Source: Microbacterium sp. SD291 (GTDB lineage Bacteria > Actinomycetota > Actinomycetes > Actinomycetales > Microbacteriaceae). Taken from it: 64,000 nt of DNA. The position numbers were made by a program, and so were the translations under genes. The notes under the pieces are model-generated. The model was not told the origin of the DNA. It made no database searches and worked only from the letters and a program-made list of their open reading frames with translations. Of the stretch, positions 36,722 to 47,569 are shown one piece after another (the stretch's first letter is position 1; every line of letters starts with the position of its first letter). The DNA is taken from assembly GCF_017355365.1 (NCBI RefSeq), contig NZ_JADIJR010000001.1, forward strand, positions 186,001 through 250,000. The letters run 5' to 3'.

Positions 36722-37707
36722 GCGCCGGCCCGCAGATGGGCGGCGACCCTGGCGAGGGCCTCGTCGAGCGAGACCTGCGGACGATAGCCGAGCTCGTCCT
36801 TCGCGCGGGAGATGTCGAGCGTCTGCGAGAACGCGATCGTGCTCAGCGTGTAGCGGGTGAGCGGAGGCTCCGGCCGGCCGGGGATCACGCCGCACACCGC
36901 TTCGAGAGCGGATGCTGCAGCCCACGCTGCTCGTCTGCTGACCCGCCTCAGCCGCGGGGTCTCCCCCACCAGGTCCAGGAGCGTGACCAGAAGCTCGCGG
37001 AACGGGCGGGGGTCGTCGTTGGAGATGTTGTACACGCCGCCCGCCGCGTCGCCGCGCGTGAGCGCCAGGCGCAGGGCGGCTGCGGCGTTCTCGACGGCGG
37101 TCACGTCGATCAGGGTGCTCCCGCCGTCGAACAACGGGATGCCGATGCGAGCATGCACCTCCAGCAGCCGCGGCATCAGGCTCGGGTCGCCGACCCCGAT
37201 CAGCCCCCGCGGCCGCACGATCACGAGCTCGCCGATCTCGCCGGCGCTGCGCGCATCCTGCAGCAGCCGCTCGGCGGCGATCTTCGAGCGGATGTAGCCG
37301 TTGAGGCGGTTGGCCGGATCGAACTCGTCCTCGCGGATGCCGACGCGGTCCCGCGCCGCGGCGTAGACGCTCGGCGAGGAGACGTGCACTATGCGGCGCA
37401 CGCCATTGCGCCGCGCGAACTCCACGACATGCCGCGTTCCGTCGACGTTCGCCTCGCGGAACGCCGGCCACGAACCCCATGGAGTCGACAGCCCTGCGCA
37501 GTGGATGACGGCGTCGACCGTCAGCGTCTCGGTCCGGAGCGACGCCAGATCGCCGACGATTCGATGCTCGGCATCGGCCACCTCCGCGAGGGCGGCGGCG
37601 CTGCGTCCGGCGGCGAAGACCTCGTGCCCGTGCGTCCGCAGATCGCGCACCACATGGCCGCCGAGGAACCCGCTCGCCCCCGTCACCAGCACACGGGCTC
37701 CGGACAT
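36718..37707 (-). CDS. NAD(P)-dependent epimerase/3-beta-HSD-like reductase (OleD-like)
   Basis: A protein of 329 residues of the extended short-chain dehydrogenase family. The Rossmann motif is VLVTGASGFLGGHVV; the catalytic Ser region is VHVSSPSVYAA; the YxxxK pair lies in NGYIRSKIAAERLL. The stretch STPWGSWPAFREANVDGT resembles OleD, which reduces the beta-keto acid made by OleA. First gene of a four-gene unit with overlaps throughout. ATG 37707 is used (AGGGTG upstream); a GTG at 37716 is an alternative. It diverges from the glycosyltransferase with 32 bp between starts. Confidence 0.82.
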   Translation of the reverse strand: MSGARVLVTGASGFLGGHVVRDLRTHGHEVFAAGRSAAALAEVADAEHRIVGDLASLRTETLTVDAVIHCAGLSTPWGSWPAFREANVDGTRHVVEFARRNGVRRIVHVSSPSVYAAARDRVGIREDEFDPANRLNGYIRSKIAAERLLQDARSAGEIGELVIVRPRGLIGVGDPSLMPRLLEVHARIGIPLFDGGSTLIDVTAVENAAAALRLALTRGDAAGGVYNISNDDPRPFRELLVTLLDLVGETPRLRRVSRRAAWAAASALEAVCGVIPGRPEPPLTRYTLSTIAFSQTLDISRAKDELGYRPQVSLDEALARVAAHLRAGA

Positions 37708-37739
37708 GGTCAACACCCTAGCGGCCCTACTGTGGTGAG

Positions 37740-38957
37740 GTGCGCATCGCCATGGTCACCGACTACTACCTGCCGACGCTCGGCGGCGTGCAGACCGTGA
37801 TCAAGGCGCACAGGGAGTCGCTGGAGCAGGACGGACACGAGGTGACCGTGTTCGCCCCGCTGTCCGCGCCGAGCACGGATCCGGCGATCGTGCGGCTCCC
37901 CACCGCCCGCCGTTTCGCTCCCGACGGCTACCCGTTCACGTGGAGTCCTGCCGCGGCCGCGGAGCTCCTGACGGCGGAGCTGCGGGCACGGCGGATCGAC
38001 GTCGTTCACGTGCACACCGAGATGTTCGCGGCCCTCGCCGGTTTCGAGGCTGCCGGGGCCATCGGCATCCCGGTCGTGCAGACCATGCACGGACGCATCG
38101 ACGTGTACACCCGCTCCGTGCTCCCGATGCCGTCGGTCACCACGGCACTTCTCGCCGTAATGCACCGGCGCCGGATGAGTCACGGCCGCGCATCGATCGA
38201 TCCTGCGCAGCCGTATGCGCGCACGCGGACGGCGCGCCGGATGTGGCGCCTCATGGTCAGTCAGGCCAACCACGCCGATCAGGTGATCGTCCCCTCCGCA
38301 CACTTCGCGTCGAAGCTGATCGCACAGGGCGTGCGGACGCCGGTCACGGTGCTGTCGAACGGGCTGGAGGCATCGGTGCTCGACGACATCGGCGAACCGG
38401 TGACGCGCGTCGTCGACGCGGATGAACCGCTGCGGGTGCTGTGGTGCGGCCGGCTCTCCCCCGAGAAGCGCCCGCAGGTGTTCGTCGACGCGATCGCGCA
38501 GGTGCCGGGGATCACGGCGGACATGTTCGGTGACGGTGTCGCCGGCGGCGCCGTGCGACGGCGCGTCGCGGGCCTGCCTGCCAGACGCATCGTCGTCCAC
38601 GGCGGCGTCCCGCAGGCGCGGGTGCTGGCTGCCATGCGCGAGGCGCACGTCGTGGTGTCCAGCTCTCTGGATTTCGACAATCAGCCGATGGTGCTGCTGG
38701 AGGCGATCGCCTCCGGACTGCCGGTCATCGTGACCGACCCCGATCTCGCCGAGTCGCTGCCGCCGGGCGGCAGGCTGGTGACCAGGACACCGGATGCCGC
38801 AGGCCTCGCCACAGCCCTCCGTGAGCTCCGCGACGCCCCTGCCCTCGTCACGCGGATGAGCGCCGCCGCGGTCGCGCACCGCGACCACGTCGCCCAGACC
38901 ACGCACCGGGACGCACTCCTCCGCGTGTACGACGCGGCTCGCGCCGCAGGAGCGTAA
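37740..38957 (+). CDS. Glycosyltransferase family 4 (GT-B)
   Basis: A protein of 405 residues. The N-terminal GT-B domain starts MVTDYYLPTLGGVQTVI and contains HVHTEMFAAL; the C-terminal domain has LWCGRLSPEKRP and VVSSSLDFDNQPMVLLEAIA, the family 4 donor-binding E-x7-E segment. It resembles PimB/diacylglycerol glycosyltransferases, so the acceptor is probably a lipid. GTG 37740 lacks a clear ribosome binding site; TACTGT 5 nt upstream hints at a leaderless mRNA. It shares a 32-bp divergent region with the four-gene operon and may glycosylate its product. Confidence 0.85.
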   Translation: MRIAMVTDYYLPTLGGVQTVIKAHRESLEQDGHEVTVFAPLSAPSTDPAIVRLPTARRFAPDGYPFTWSPAAAAELLTAELRARRIDVVHVHTEMFAALAGFEAAGAIGIPVVQTMHGRIDVYTRSVLPMPSVTTALLAVMHRRRMSHGRASIDPAQPYARTRTARRMWRLMVSQANHADQVIVPSAHFASKLIAQGVRTPVTVLSNGLEASVLDDIGEPVTRVVDADEPLRVLWCGRLSPEKRPQVFVDAIAQVPGITADMFGDGVAGGAVRRRVAGLPARRIVVHGGVPQARVLAAMREAHVVVSSSLDFDNQPMVLLEAIASGLPVIVTDPDLAESLPPGGRLVTRTPDAAGLATALRELRDAPALVTRMSAAAVAHRDHVAQTTHRDALLRVYDAARAAGA

Positions 38958-38963
38958 CGCAGG

Positions 38964-41063
<2,100 letters not shown>

Positions 41064-41245
41064 AATCTCCGAGTCTATTCGCGGCCGGGTCTCGGACCCG
41101 GCAGACACTCCCCGCGTTTGTCCATCCCATGGCGCCCGCGTACGCGGTGAGCGAAACACGCCGATATCCGGGCATGCCTCCAGGTTGAGCATGGTTGTAT
41201 TGATCAAGTCCCGACCGTGAACCCGACACTCTAGGAGGCACCGAG

Positions 41246-41464
41246 ATGAACGCAACGACCGAACGTGAGACCTCCGCCGTCGAGTTCCGCCTGACCGCGA
41301 TGGATCGCTGTGATTCCTGCGGCGCTCAGGCGTACATCGCCGCCGAGGTCAACGGATCCGAGCTGCTCTTCTGCGCCCACCACGGCCGCAAGTACGAGGA
41401 GAAGCTCCGCAGCATCGCCACCAGCTGGCACGACGAGACCGCGCGCCTCGTCGAGACGGTCTGA
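41246..41464 (+). CDS. DUF7455-type small zinc-binding protein
   Basis: A protein of 72 residues. The core is CDSCGAQAY followed 16 residues later by FCAHHGRKY, a CxxC...CxxH metal site. A strong AGGAGG lies 9 nt before ATG 41246. Such small proteins sit near sigA in many actinobacteria; function unknown. It is divergent from parE, with a 182-bp shared upstream region, and convergent with the racemase gene (7-bp gap). Confidence 0.85.
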   Translation: MNATTERETSAVEFRLTAMDRCDSCGAQAYIAAEVNGSELLFCAHHGRKYEEKLRSIATSWHDETARLVETV

Positions 41465-41471
41465 CAGCCGC

Positions 41472-42554
41472 TCAGTCGCCCCGCAGAAGCGCCTGGGTCC
41501 CTGAGGCTGTCGAAGGGCTGACGATCACTCGGCGCACCCGTGGGGTGAGCCGGGTGAGGATCTCCTCGCCGACGGTGCCGATGCGCTCTGCGAGGGAGGT
41601 GGCGCTCTCCTCGCCCTGGCCCCCAGGGCCGAAGAGCACGATCTCGTCGCCGACGGCCATCCCGGGCCAGCCGGCGACCCTTGACGCCAGATGATCGATC
41701 CGCTCCAGGGCCCTGGCTCCGGCGGGTGTGCCCACGGCGGCTCCGGCGAGGGTCGAGGGCAGCCCGTCGAAGGACCCGATGCCGACAAGGGCGCAGTCGT
41801 CGACCACGTCGACGACGGTTGCGACCAGCTCCGCCACCGGCGTGATTCCGGCGAGCTCGGGGCCGTCTGCGGAGCGGATGCCGTAGCAGAACGCTCCGAT
41901 CCTCGACAGGGATCCGCGCAGCTCCGACCGCCACCATGACGCGGCGGATGCCGTGAGGTGAAGCACCTGCGGCGCCTCTGCCGGGTCCCCCGTCAGGTTG
42001 ACGGCCTCGAGGAAGACCCGCTGCGCCTCGTCGTCCTCCGCATCGCTGGCCTCGGCGAGGTGGCTCCAGACGCCGACCAGCGCGACGTGCCCTCCGGCCT
42101 CTGCGGCGCGCGCCGCCGCGACGGTCTGCTCCCACTCCTCGGGCAGCAGGCCGTTGCGATGCAGGCCGGTGTCGATCTTCAGATGCACGCCGGCGCGGAG
42201 GCCCAGCGTCTGCGCACGGGACACGATGCGCGCGAGGTACTCCGCCGTGCCGACGCCGAGATCGATCCGGTGGAGCAGCGCCTCGTCGATCTCGGCATCC
42301 GTCGATGTCGCCCAGGCGAAGATCCGCGCGTCCGCCTGGAGGACTCTGCGCACCTCCAGTGCGCTGCGGACGTCGTAGCTGCCGTACCAGCCCACTCCAC
42401 CGCGCTCCGCGGCCTCGACCGCCCAGCTCAGGCCGTGACCGTATGCGTCGTCCTTCAGGACCAGCATCAGCTCCGAGGGGGCGATCCGCTCTCGCACGGC
42501 CCGGATGTTCGAGAGGAAGCGCTCGGTGTGGATGCGCAGCTCGGGCCGGTTCAC
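41472..42554 (-). CDS. Alanine racemase-family protein with intact PLP domain but degenerate C-terminal domain
   Basis: A protein of 360 residues. The N-terminal barrel is complete: PLP lysine Lys34 in LVLKDDAYGHG, KIDTGLHRNG (Arg), LHLTASAAS (His) and LSRIGAFCYG (Arg and Tyr for the PLP phosphate). The C-terminal domain departs from the family: the catalytic tyrosine of the SYG motif is replaced (VGIGSF, Ile259), and the GRVxMDQ segment is missing. GTG 42554 overlaps the preceding short racemase gene by 4 bp (GTGA), so the two are co-translated. The last dozen residues (SPSTASGTQA...) are encoded by a dispersed repeat. It probably works as a heterodimer with its neighbour. Confidence 0.85.
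   Translation of the reverse strand: MNRPELRIHTERFLSNIRAVRERIAPSELMLVLKDDAYGHGLSWAVEAAERGGVGWYGSYDVRSALEVRRVLQADARIFAWATSTDAEIDEALLHRIDLGVGTAEYLARIVSRAQTLGLRAGVHLKIDTGLHRNGLLPEEWEQTVAAARAAEAGGHVALVGVWSHLAEASDAEDDEAQRVFLEAVNLTGDPAEAPQVLHLTASAASWWRSELRGSLSRIGAFCYGIRSADGPELAGITPVAELVATVVDVVDDCALVGIGSFDGLPSTLAGAAVGTPAGARALERIDHLASRVAGWPGMAVGDEIVLFGPGGQGEESATSLAERIGTVGEEILTRLTPRVRRVIVSPSTASGTQALLRGD
41496..41518 (-). repeat. Dispersed palindromic repeat copy 1, inside the racemase 3' end
   Basis: GGTCCCTGAGGCTGTCGAAG plus GGC, an imperfect palindrome. It matches the copy at 56399-56422 at all but two of 23 positions. Motifs of the form CCCTGAGCCTGTCGAAGGG are scattered through several bacterial genomes. 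Here it is translated as part of the racemase C-terminus. Confidence 0.65.
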
Positions 42555-43255
42555 GCCTCCCACCCCCGGATCGCATGGGCACCGGCGACCGTCACGAGCT
42601 CGGCGACACTGAGCCCGGTCACCGCATGCCAGCGCGCCAGCGCCGGCGCCGCGGGTCCGCTGCCGCCGAAAAACGTCACCTCGGTGCCGACCGCCGCATC
42701 CGCGCCCTGCAGGTCGACAACGCACACGTCCATCGCGACGCGCCCGACGATCGGCCGCACGACCGAATCGACCTCGACATGCGCCTCGTTGCCGAGCGCG
42801 CGGACGATGCCCTGCGCATAGCCGCCGGTGACCAGTGCCACCACGGTGTCAGCGGCGGCGCGATGCGTGTAGCCGTAGGAGACCGCGTCGCCGGCCTTGA
42901 GCCTCTTCGTCGACAGCACCCGACCGGTGAGGCGCATCGCCGGTCGGCCGACCAGGACGCCCTGCTCGTCGGGGAGTCCGTAGAGAAGCACCGGATCGAT
43001 GTCGGGCTCACCCTCGACGACCGCGTCTATGCCCTCCAGCCGCAGCATCCCGGCCTCGCTGTCGCTGTCGACCAGTACGGCTCCGACGCCCGAGGCGGTC
43101 ACCGTCTGCGCAACGCCCAGCACTCCGTGCCCCCAGGCGTCACGACGGAGATCGGCGACGCGGAACCCCGATGCGACCGCCGCGGCCGACGCGGCCGACA
43201 GCGCGGAGCGGGAGATCATCGCGCGCGGGCGGGCGCTGGAAGTCGTCTCACACAC
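42551..43255 (-). CDS. Short alanine racemase paralogue: catalytic C-terminal domain kept, PLP lysine lost
   Basis: A protein of 234 residues. Residues 33-70 are a remnant of the PLP barrel in which the lysine motif VKADAYGHG has become LRRDAWGHG (Lys to Arg37); the rest of the barrel is deleted. The C-terminal domain is well kept: AVSYGYTH (catalytic Tyr127), TGGYAQGIVRALGN and GRVAMDVCVVD (Met-Asp pair 175-176). Alone it cannot form a PLP aldimine. It precedes and overlaps the longer racemase gene that has lost exactly the opposite residues. GTG 43255 is the first start; later starts are possible. Confidence 0.82.
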   Translation of the reverse strand: MCETTSSARPRAMISRSALSAASAAAVASGFRVADLRRDAWGHGVLGVAQTVTASGVGAVLVDSDSEAGMLRLEGIDAVVEGEPDIDPVLLYGLPDEQGVLVGRPAMRLTGRVLSTKRLKAGDAVSYGYTHRAAADTVVALVTGGYAQGIVRALGNEAHVEVDSVVRPIVGRVAMDVCVVDLQGADAAVGTEVTFFGGSGPAAPALARWHAVTGLSVAELVTVAGAHAIRGWEA

Positions 43256-43335
43256 GTGCTCCAGCCTAGCTCCGGCTTCTCAGGATGCCCTGCGGCCCCA
43301 CCGTAGACTGGAGGGGAACCCGACCTTGGAGATCC

Positions 43336-44352
43336 ATGTCACGCTTTTCCCTCGTGCCCCGCGTCCGCTATCTGCTCGCGCGCGCCCGTCGCATCGACGT
43401 CGCCTCGGTGATCGAGCGGGCCAAGGAGGCGTCAGCGCAGCACGGCAAGGCCGTGCCCCTGGTCGTCGCCGACATGCTGTGGTCGGCTGGGCGGCACAAC
43501 GTCGGGTTCCAGGACTACATCGACTACGACTTCGCGATCCTCACGAAGGCCGAGCGCGACACGTACATGACGCACCCGGTGTCCAACGAGATCTCCCAGA
43601 AGTACGATCACCCGGACTACCGGCACCTCTTCCACGACAAGGCGGAGTTCGACGCCCGCTTCGACGCGTTCCTCAAGCGCGAGTGGATGCTGATCACGGA
43701 GGGCAACGCCGACGAGCTGCGCGCGTTCACCGAGCGCCAGGGCACGATCGTCGTCAAGGAGACCCACGGTCAGGCCGGCACCGGCGTGCACAGGTACCAC
43801 GCCGCCGACGTGACCGACTGGGATGCGTTCCACGCCGAGCTCCTGTCGAAGGAACAGGTCCTGGTGGAGGAGGTCATCCGCCAGCACGCCGACCTCGCGG
43901 CGGTCTGCCCCGGCACCGTCAACACGACGCGAGTGACCGCGTTCTTCGACGGCGAGAAGACGCATATCCTCGCGATGGCGCAGAAGTTCGGGCGCGGCGC
44001 GGTGAGCGACCAGATGAGCTTCGGCGGCTTCTACACGATGCTCGACGAGAACGGCCGGGCGATCGGCCCCGGCTACGACTCGCACGGTCACGTGCACGTC
44101 ACGCACCCTGACTCCGGCTTCCCGATCGCCGAGTTCCAGCTGCCCATGATGGACGAGGTGCGCGAGTTCGTCGATCAGGTCGCACGAGTGGTCCCGCAGG
44201 TCCAGTACGTCGGCTGGGACATCGTGGTGACCCCCGAGGGTCCCGTGCTCGTCGAGGGCAACTGGGGTGCCGGGGTCTACGAGAACAAGCCCAGCGTCAC
44301 CGGCATCCGCACCGGTCACAAGCCCCGGTACCAGGCGGCGATCGGGTTCTGA
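43336..44352 (+). CDS. Sugar-transfer-associated ATP-grasp family protein
   Basis: A protein of 338 residues resembling the ATPgrasp_ST family. Visible are TIVVKETHGQAGTGVHRY (glycine-rich nucleotide loop, about residue 138), LVEEVIRQH, NTTRVTAFFDG and the terminal metal-binding VEGNWGAGVYENK. These enzymes belong to the ATP-grasp superfamily of carboxylate-amine ligases, but no substrate is known. ATG 43336 has GGAG 6 nt upstream. It is divergent from the racemase pair (80 bp), so a shared role in a D-amino-acid or cell-envelope pathway is possible but unproven. A strong terminator follows. Confidence 0.8.
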   Translation: MSRFSLVPRVRYLLARARRIDVASVIERAKEASAQHGKAVPLVVADMLWSAGRHNVGFQDYIDYDFAILTKAERDTYMTHPVSNEISQKYDHPDYRHLFHDKAEFDARFDAFLKREWMLITEGNADELRAFTERQGTIVVKETHGQAGTGVHRYHAADVTDWDAFHAELLSKEQVLVEEVIRQHADLAAVCPGTVNTTRVTAFFDGEKTHILAMAQKFGRGAVSDQMSFGGFYTMLDENGRAIGPGYDSHGHVHVTHPDSGFPIAEFQLPMMDEVREFVDQVARVVPQVQYVGWDIVVTPEGPVLVEGNWGAGVYENKPSVTGIRTGHKPRYQAAIGF

Positions 44353-44367
44353 GCCCGGAGCACGCGA

Positions 44368-44396
44368 AAGGCCCGGATGCTGAGCATCCGGGCCTT
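44368..44396. terminator. Terminator between the ATP-grasp and CofE-like genes
   Basis: AAGGCCCGGATGC / GCATCCGGGCCTT: a perfect 13-bp stem with a 3-nt loop (TGA), followed by TCGTG. It is symmetric and can end transcription from both convergent genes. Confidence 0.88.
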
Positions 44397-44424
44397 CGTG
44401 CTGTGTGCGCCGCGCGTGAGCGGC

Positions 44425-45116
44425 TCAGACTGCGCGGACGATGCCCATGGGCGTGGACTGCGTGGCCTGGCCGAGCGGGTTGTCGCCGAGGATCTGCACG
44501 AGGCGGCGCTCACCCGCCTTGTCGAGGGTCGATCCGAGGATGTTCCCGCCGATGTCGTTGATGTCGACGACAGCCACATCGAGGGCTCCGCCGAGCAGCC
44601 TCTGCAGGCGCGCAGCGACCTCGCGCGGGTTCTTCGGGCCCAGCACGACCGCCTCGTTGTACGGCGGGATCGTGTTCTTGGTCGGGCCGTCGATCGCACG
44701 GGCCTTGTCGCCGGCGATGCGGTAGAAGTCGCCGCTGCGCCCGAACGCCTTCGTGATGACCGAGACGCCCGCGGCGAAGAGGATCCGCAGCGTGCCGCAC
44801 TCGCGCAGCGCCATCTCCATGGTCTCCGGCATGCCGAGGCCGATGCCGTACGACGTGCGCACGACGTACCGGGACAGGAAGCGCGCGAGCGGTCGCGGCT
44901 CGATCTCGTCGAGGCGGTAGGACCGCCCCTGCGTGATCGCGACGATCTTCTCGGTGACGAACAGCAGGTCGCCCGGCTGCACGGCATCCTTCGCGTACTC
45001 CGTGATCACGGCGTCAAGGTCGTCGCCGGGCATGATCACGCGAGTCTTCAGCGGGATGCGCGCATAGCTCGTGCCGTCGACGCTCGCCTCGAGCGCCTTG
45101 CCCTCGTTCGCCTGCA

Positions 45117-45117
<1 letters not shown>
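44425..45117 (-). CDS. Coenzyme F420-0:L-glutamate ligase (CofE)-family protein
   Basis: A protein of 230 residues related to CofE/FbiB-type gamma-glutamyl ligases (PF01996): IPLKTRVIMPGDDLDAVI at the N-terminus, GDLLFVTEKIVAITQGR, and VAVVDINDIGGNILGST near the end. Parts are diverged: where CofE has an NAGID-SN segment, this protein has RIAGDKARAIDGP. No other F420 gene is in the window, so a different glutamylation or ligase role is likely. ATG 45117 shares one base with the sigA stop (TGATG), so its translation depends on sigA. Confidence 0.75.
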
Positions 45118-46352
<1,235 letters not shown>

Positions 46353-46411
46353 GTTTCGCCTTTCACGGAGCGGCCGGGCCGCCCCGGGACTTTCGGACAC
46401 TAGTAAGACCC

Positions 46412-46447
46412 TTGTCAAGTCCGATCTTCGGGAAGATCGATTGACAA
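46412..46447. promoter_or_regulatory. Nested inverted repeat upstream of sigA
   Basis: TTGTCAA-gtc-CGATCTTC-gg-GAAGATCG-a-TTGACAA. Both outer arms contain a TTGACA -35-like hexamer, one on each strand. It ends 60 bp before the sigA start. It could be a regulator site overlapping the sigA promoter; no convincing -10 element could be placed. Confidence 0.4.
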
Positions 46448-46517
46448 CGGGTCAGACTCCTAGTATCGCATACGTGTGGGCATGCGGGTGCATTCCGGCG
46501 AAGATGTCCGCAGAAGC

Positions 46518-47459
46518 TCAGCCGCGCCCCGGCTTGTCATCGTCGCCGGTCGGCCGGGAGGCGAGGTAGCGCTCCAGCTCGGCGGCGAGCTCGTCGGCGC
46601 TGGGAATGTCGCGCTCGCTGAAGCCGCCTTCGTCGTAGGAGCCGTCCTCGGGGTCGCGGCCCGCCATGTACGCGTCGTACCGGCGCTCGAGGTTGTGCAC
46701 CATCTGCTGCAGCTCATCGTTGCCCGCGACCTGCTCGTCGACGCGCGTGATGTAGTCCTGGCGGCGCTCCTGCACCTCGTCGAGCATCAGCACGAGACCG
46801 GTCGCGGCCATCAGCCGCTCGGCTGCGGTGATCACCGCGTCAGGGTTCTCGGTCTCCGCCAGGTAGTGCGGCACCAGCAGCACGAACCCGACCGCCCTGT
46901 CACCCCGCTCGGCGAAGCGGAACTCGAGCAGATGCCCCGCGGTGGCGGGCACCTGCGTGCGCGGCCGCCACACGGAATGCGCGACGGTGAGCTCACGGCG
47001 ATTGCCGCTGACCGTGGTGCCGATCGGACGGGTGTGCGGCACCGGCATGGCGATCGAGTGCACCCAGTTGAGGCCCGACACCTCGAACTCCGCCGCGAGC
47101 TCGAGAACGGTCGCGGCGAACGCGTTCCACGCGAAGTCCGGCTCGTAGCCGGAGAGCAGCAGGAACTTCTGGCCCAGCGCGTCCGTCGCGAGCGAGAGCT
47201 CGAGCCGCGCCGGCCGGAACTCGGTCAGGTGGTCCTGATCGAAGGAGATCACGGGGCGACGCGCCCGGTAATCGAGCAGCACGTCGTTGTCGAAAACGAC
47301 TATCGGCTGCGGCGACGTCGTCTCCCGCAGGTGCTCGATCAGTCCCGCGACGGCACTGCCGGCGTCGGTGAATCCGGTGAGGAGCATCACAAGGGGCAGT
47401 CCGCTCGGCACTGCTGGCGCATTCGCGACTCGTTCGTGGATCTCTCCGGAGAAGGGCAT
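46518..47459 (-). CDS. PAC2 family protein (proteasome assembly chaperone-like)
   Basis: A protein of 313 residues of the PAC2 family: LVMLLTGFTDAGSAVAGL at the N-terminus, LLLSGYEPDFAWNAF, and a C-terminal helical region (DEQVAGNDELQQMVHNLE) with a disordered acidic tail. Homologues such as Rv2125/Rv2714 are widespread in actinobacteria and resemble archaeal PbaB-type chaperones; function unproven. ATG 47459 is preceded by TAGCAT 6 nt upstream with no ribosome binding site, suggesting a leaderless transcript. It diverges from pepA. Confidence 0.87.
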   Translation of the reverse strand: MPFSGEIHERVANAPAVPSGLPLVMLLTGFTDAGSAVAGLIEHLRETTSPQPIVVFDNDVLLDYRARRPVISFDQDHLTEFRPARLELSLATDALGQKFLLLSGYEPDFAWNAFAATVLELAAEFEVSGLNWVHSIAMPVPHTRPIGTTVSGNRRELTVAHSVWRPRTQVPATAGHLLEFRFAERGDRAVGFVLLVPHYLAETENPDAVITAAERLMAATGLVLMLDEVQERRQDYITRVDEQVAGNDELQQMVHNLERRYDAYMAGRDPEDGSYDEGGFSERDIPSADELAAELERYLASRPTGDDDKPGRG

Positions 47460-47569
47460 ATGTCCATGCTACGAGCCGTGTCGGACGGGCGGGCGGGGTC
47501 ATGCTGAGAGCGAACACGCGGCCACAGCGCCTCGCCCGATGCCCCCTGGCCGATCCCTAGGATGGAGGC

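Noticed and set aside
33704..37707. Canonical oleABCD operon
   Set aside because: There is no alpha/beta-hydrolase OleB, and the ligase is PaaK-like rather than OleC-like, so only resemblance is claimed.
41472..43255. Racemase pair as one frameshifted gene (sequencing error or pseudogene)
   Set aside because: The two proteins cover overlapping family segments (both have barrel and C-terminal parts), each starts properly, and their losses are complementary; one broken gene cannot give two C-terminal domains.
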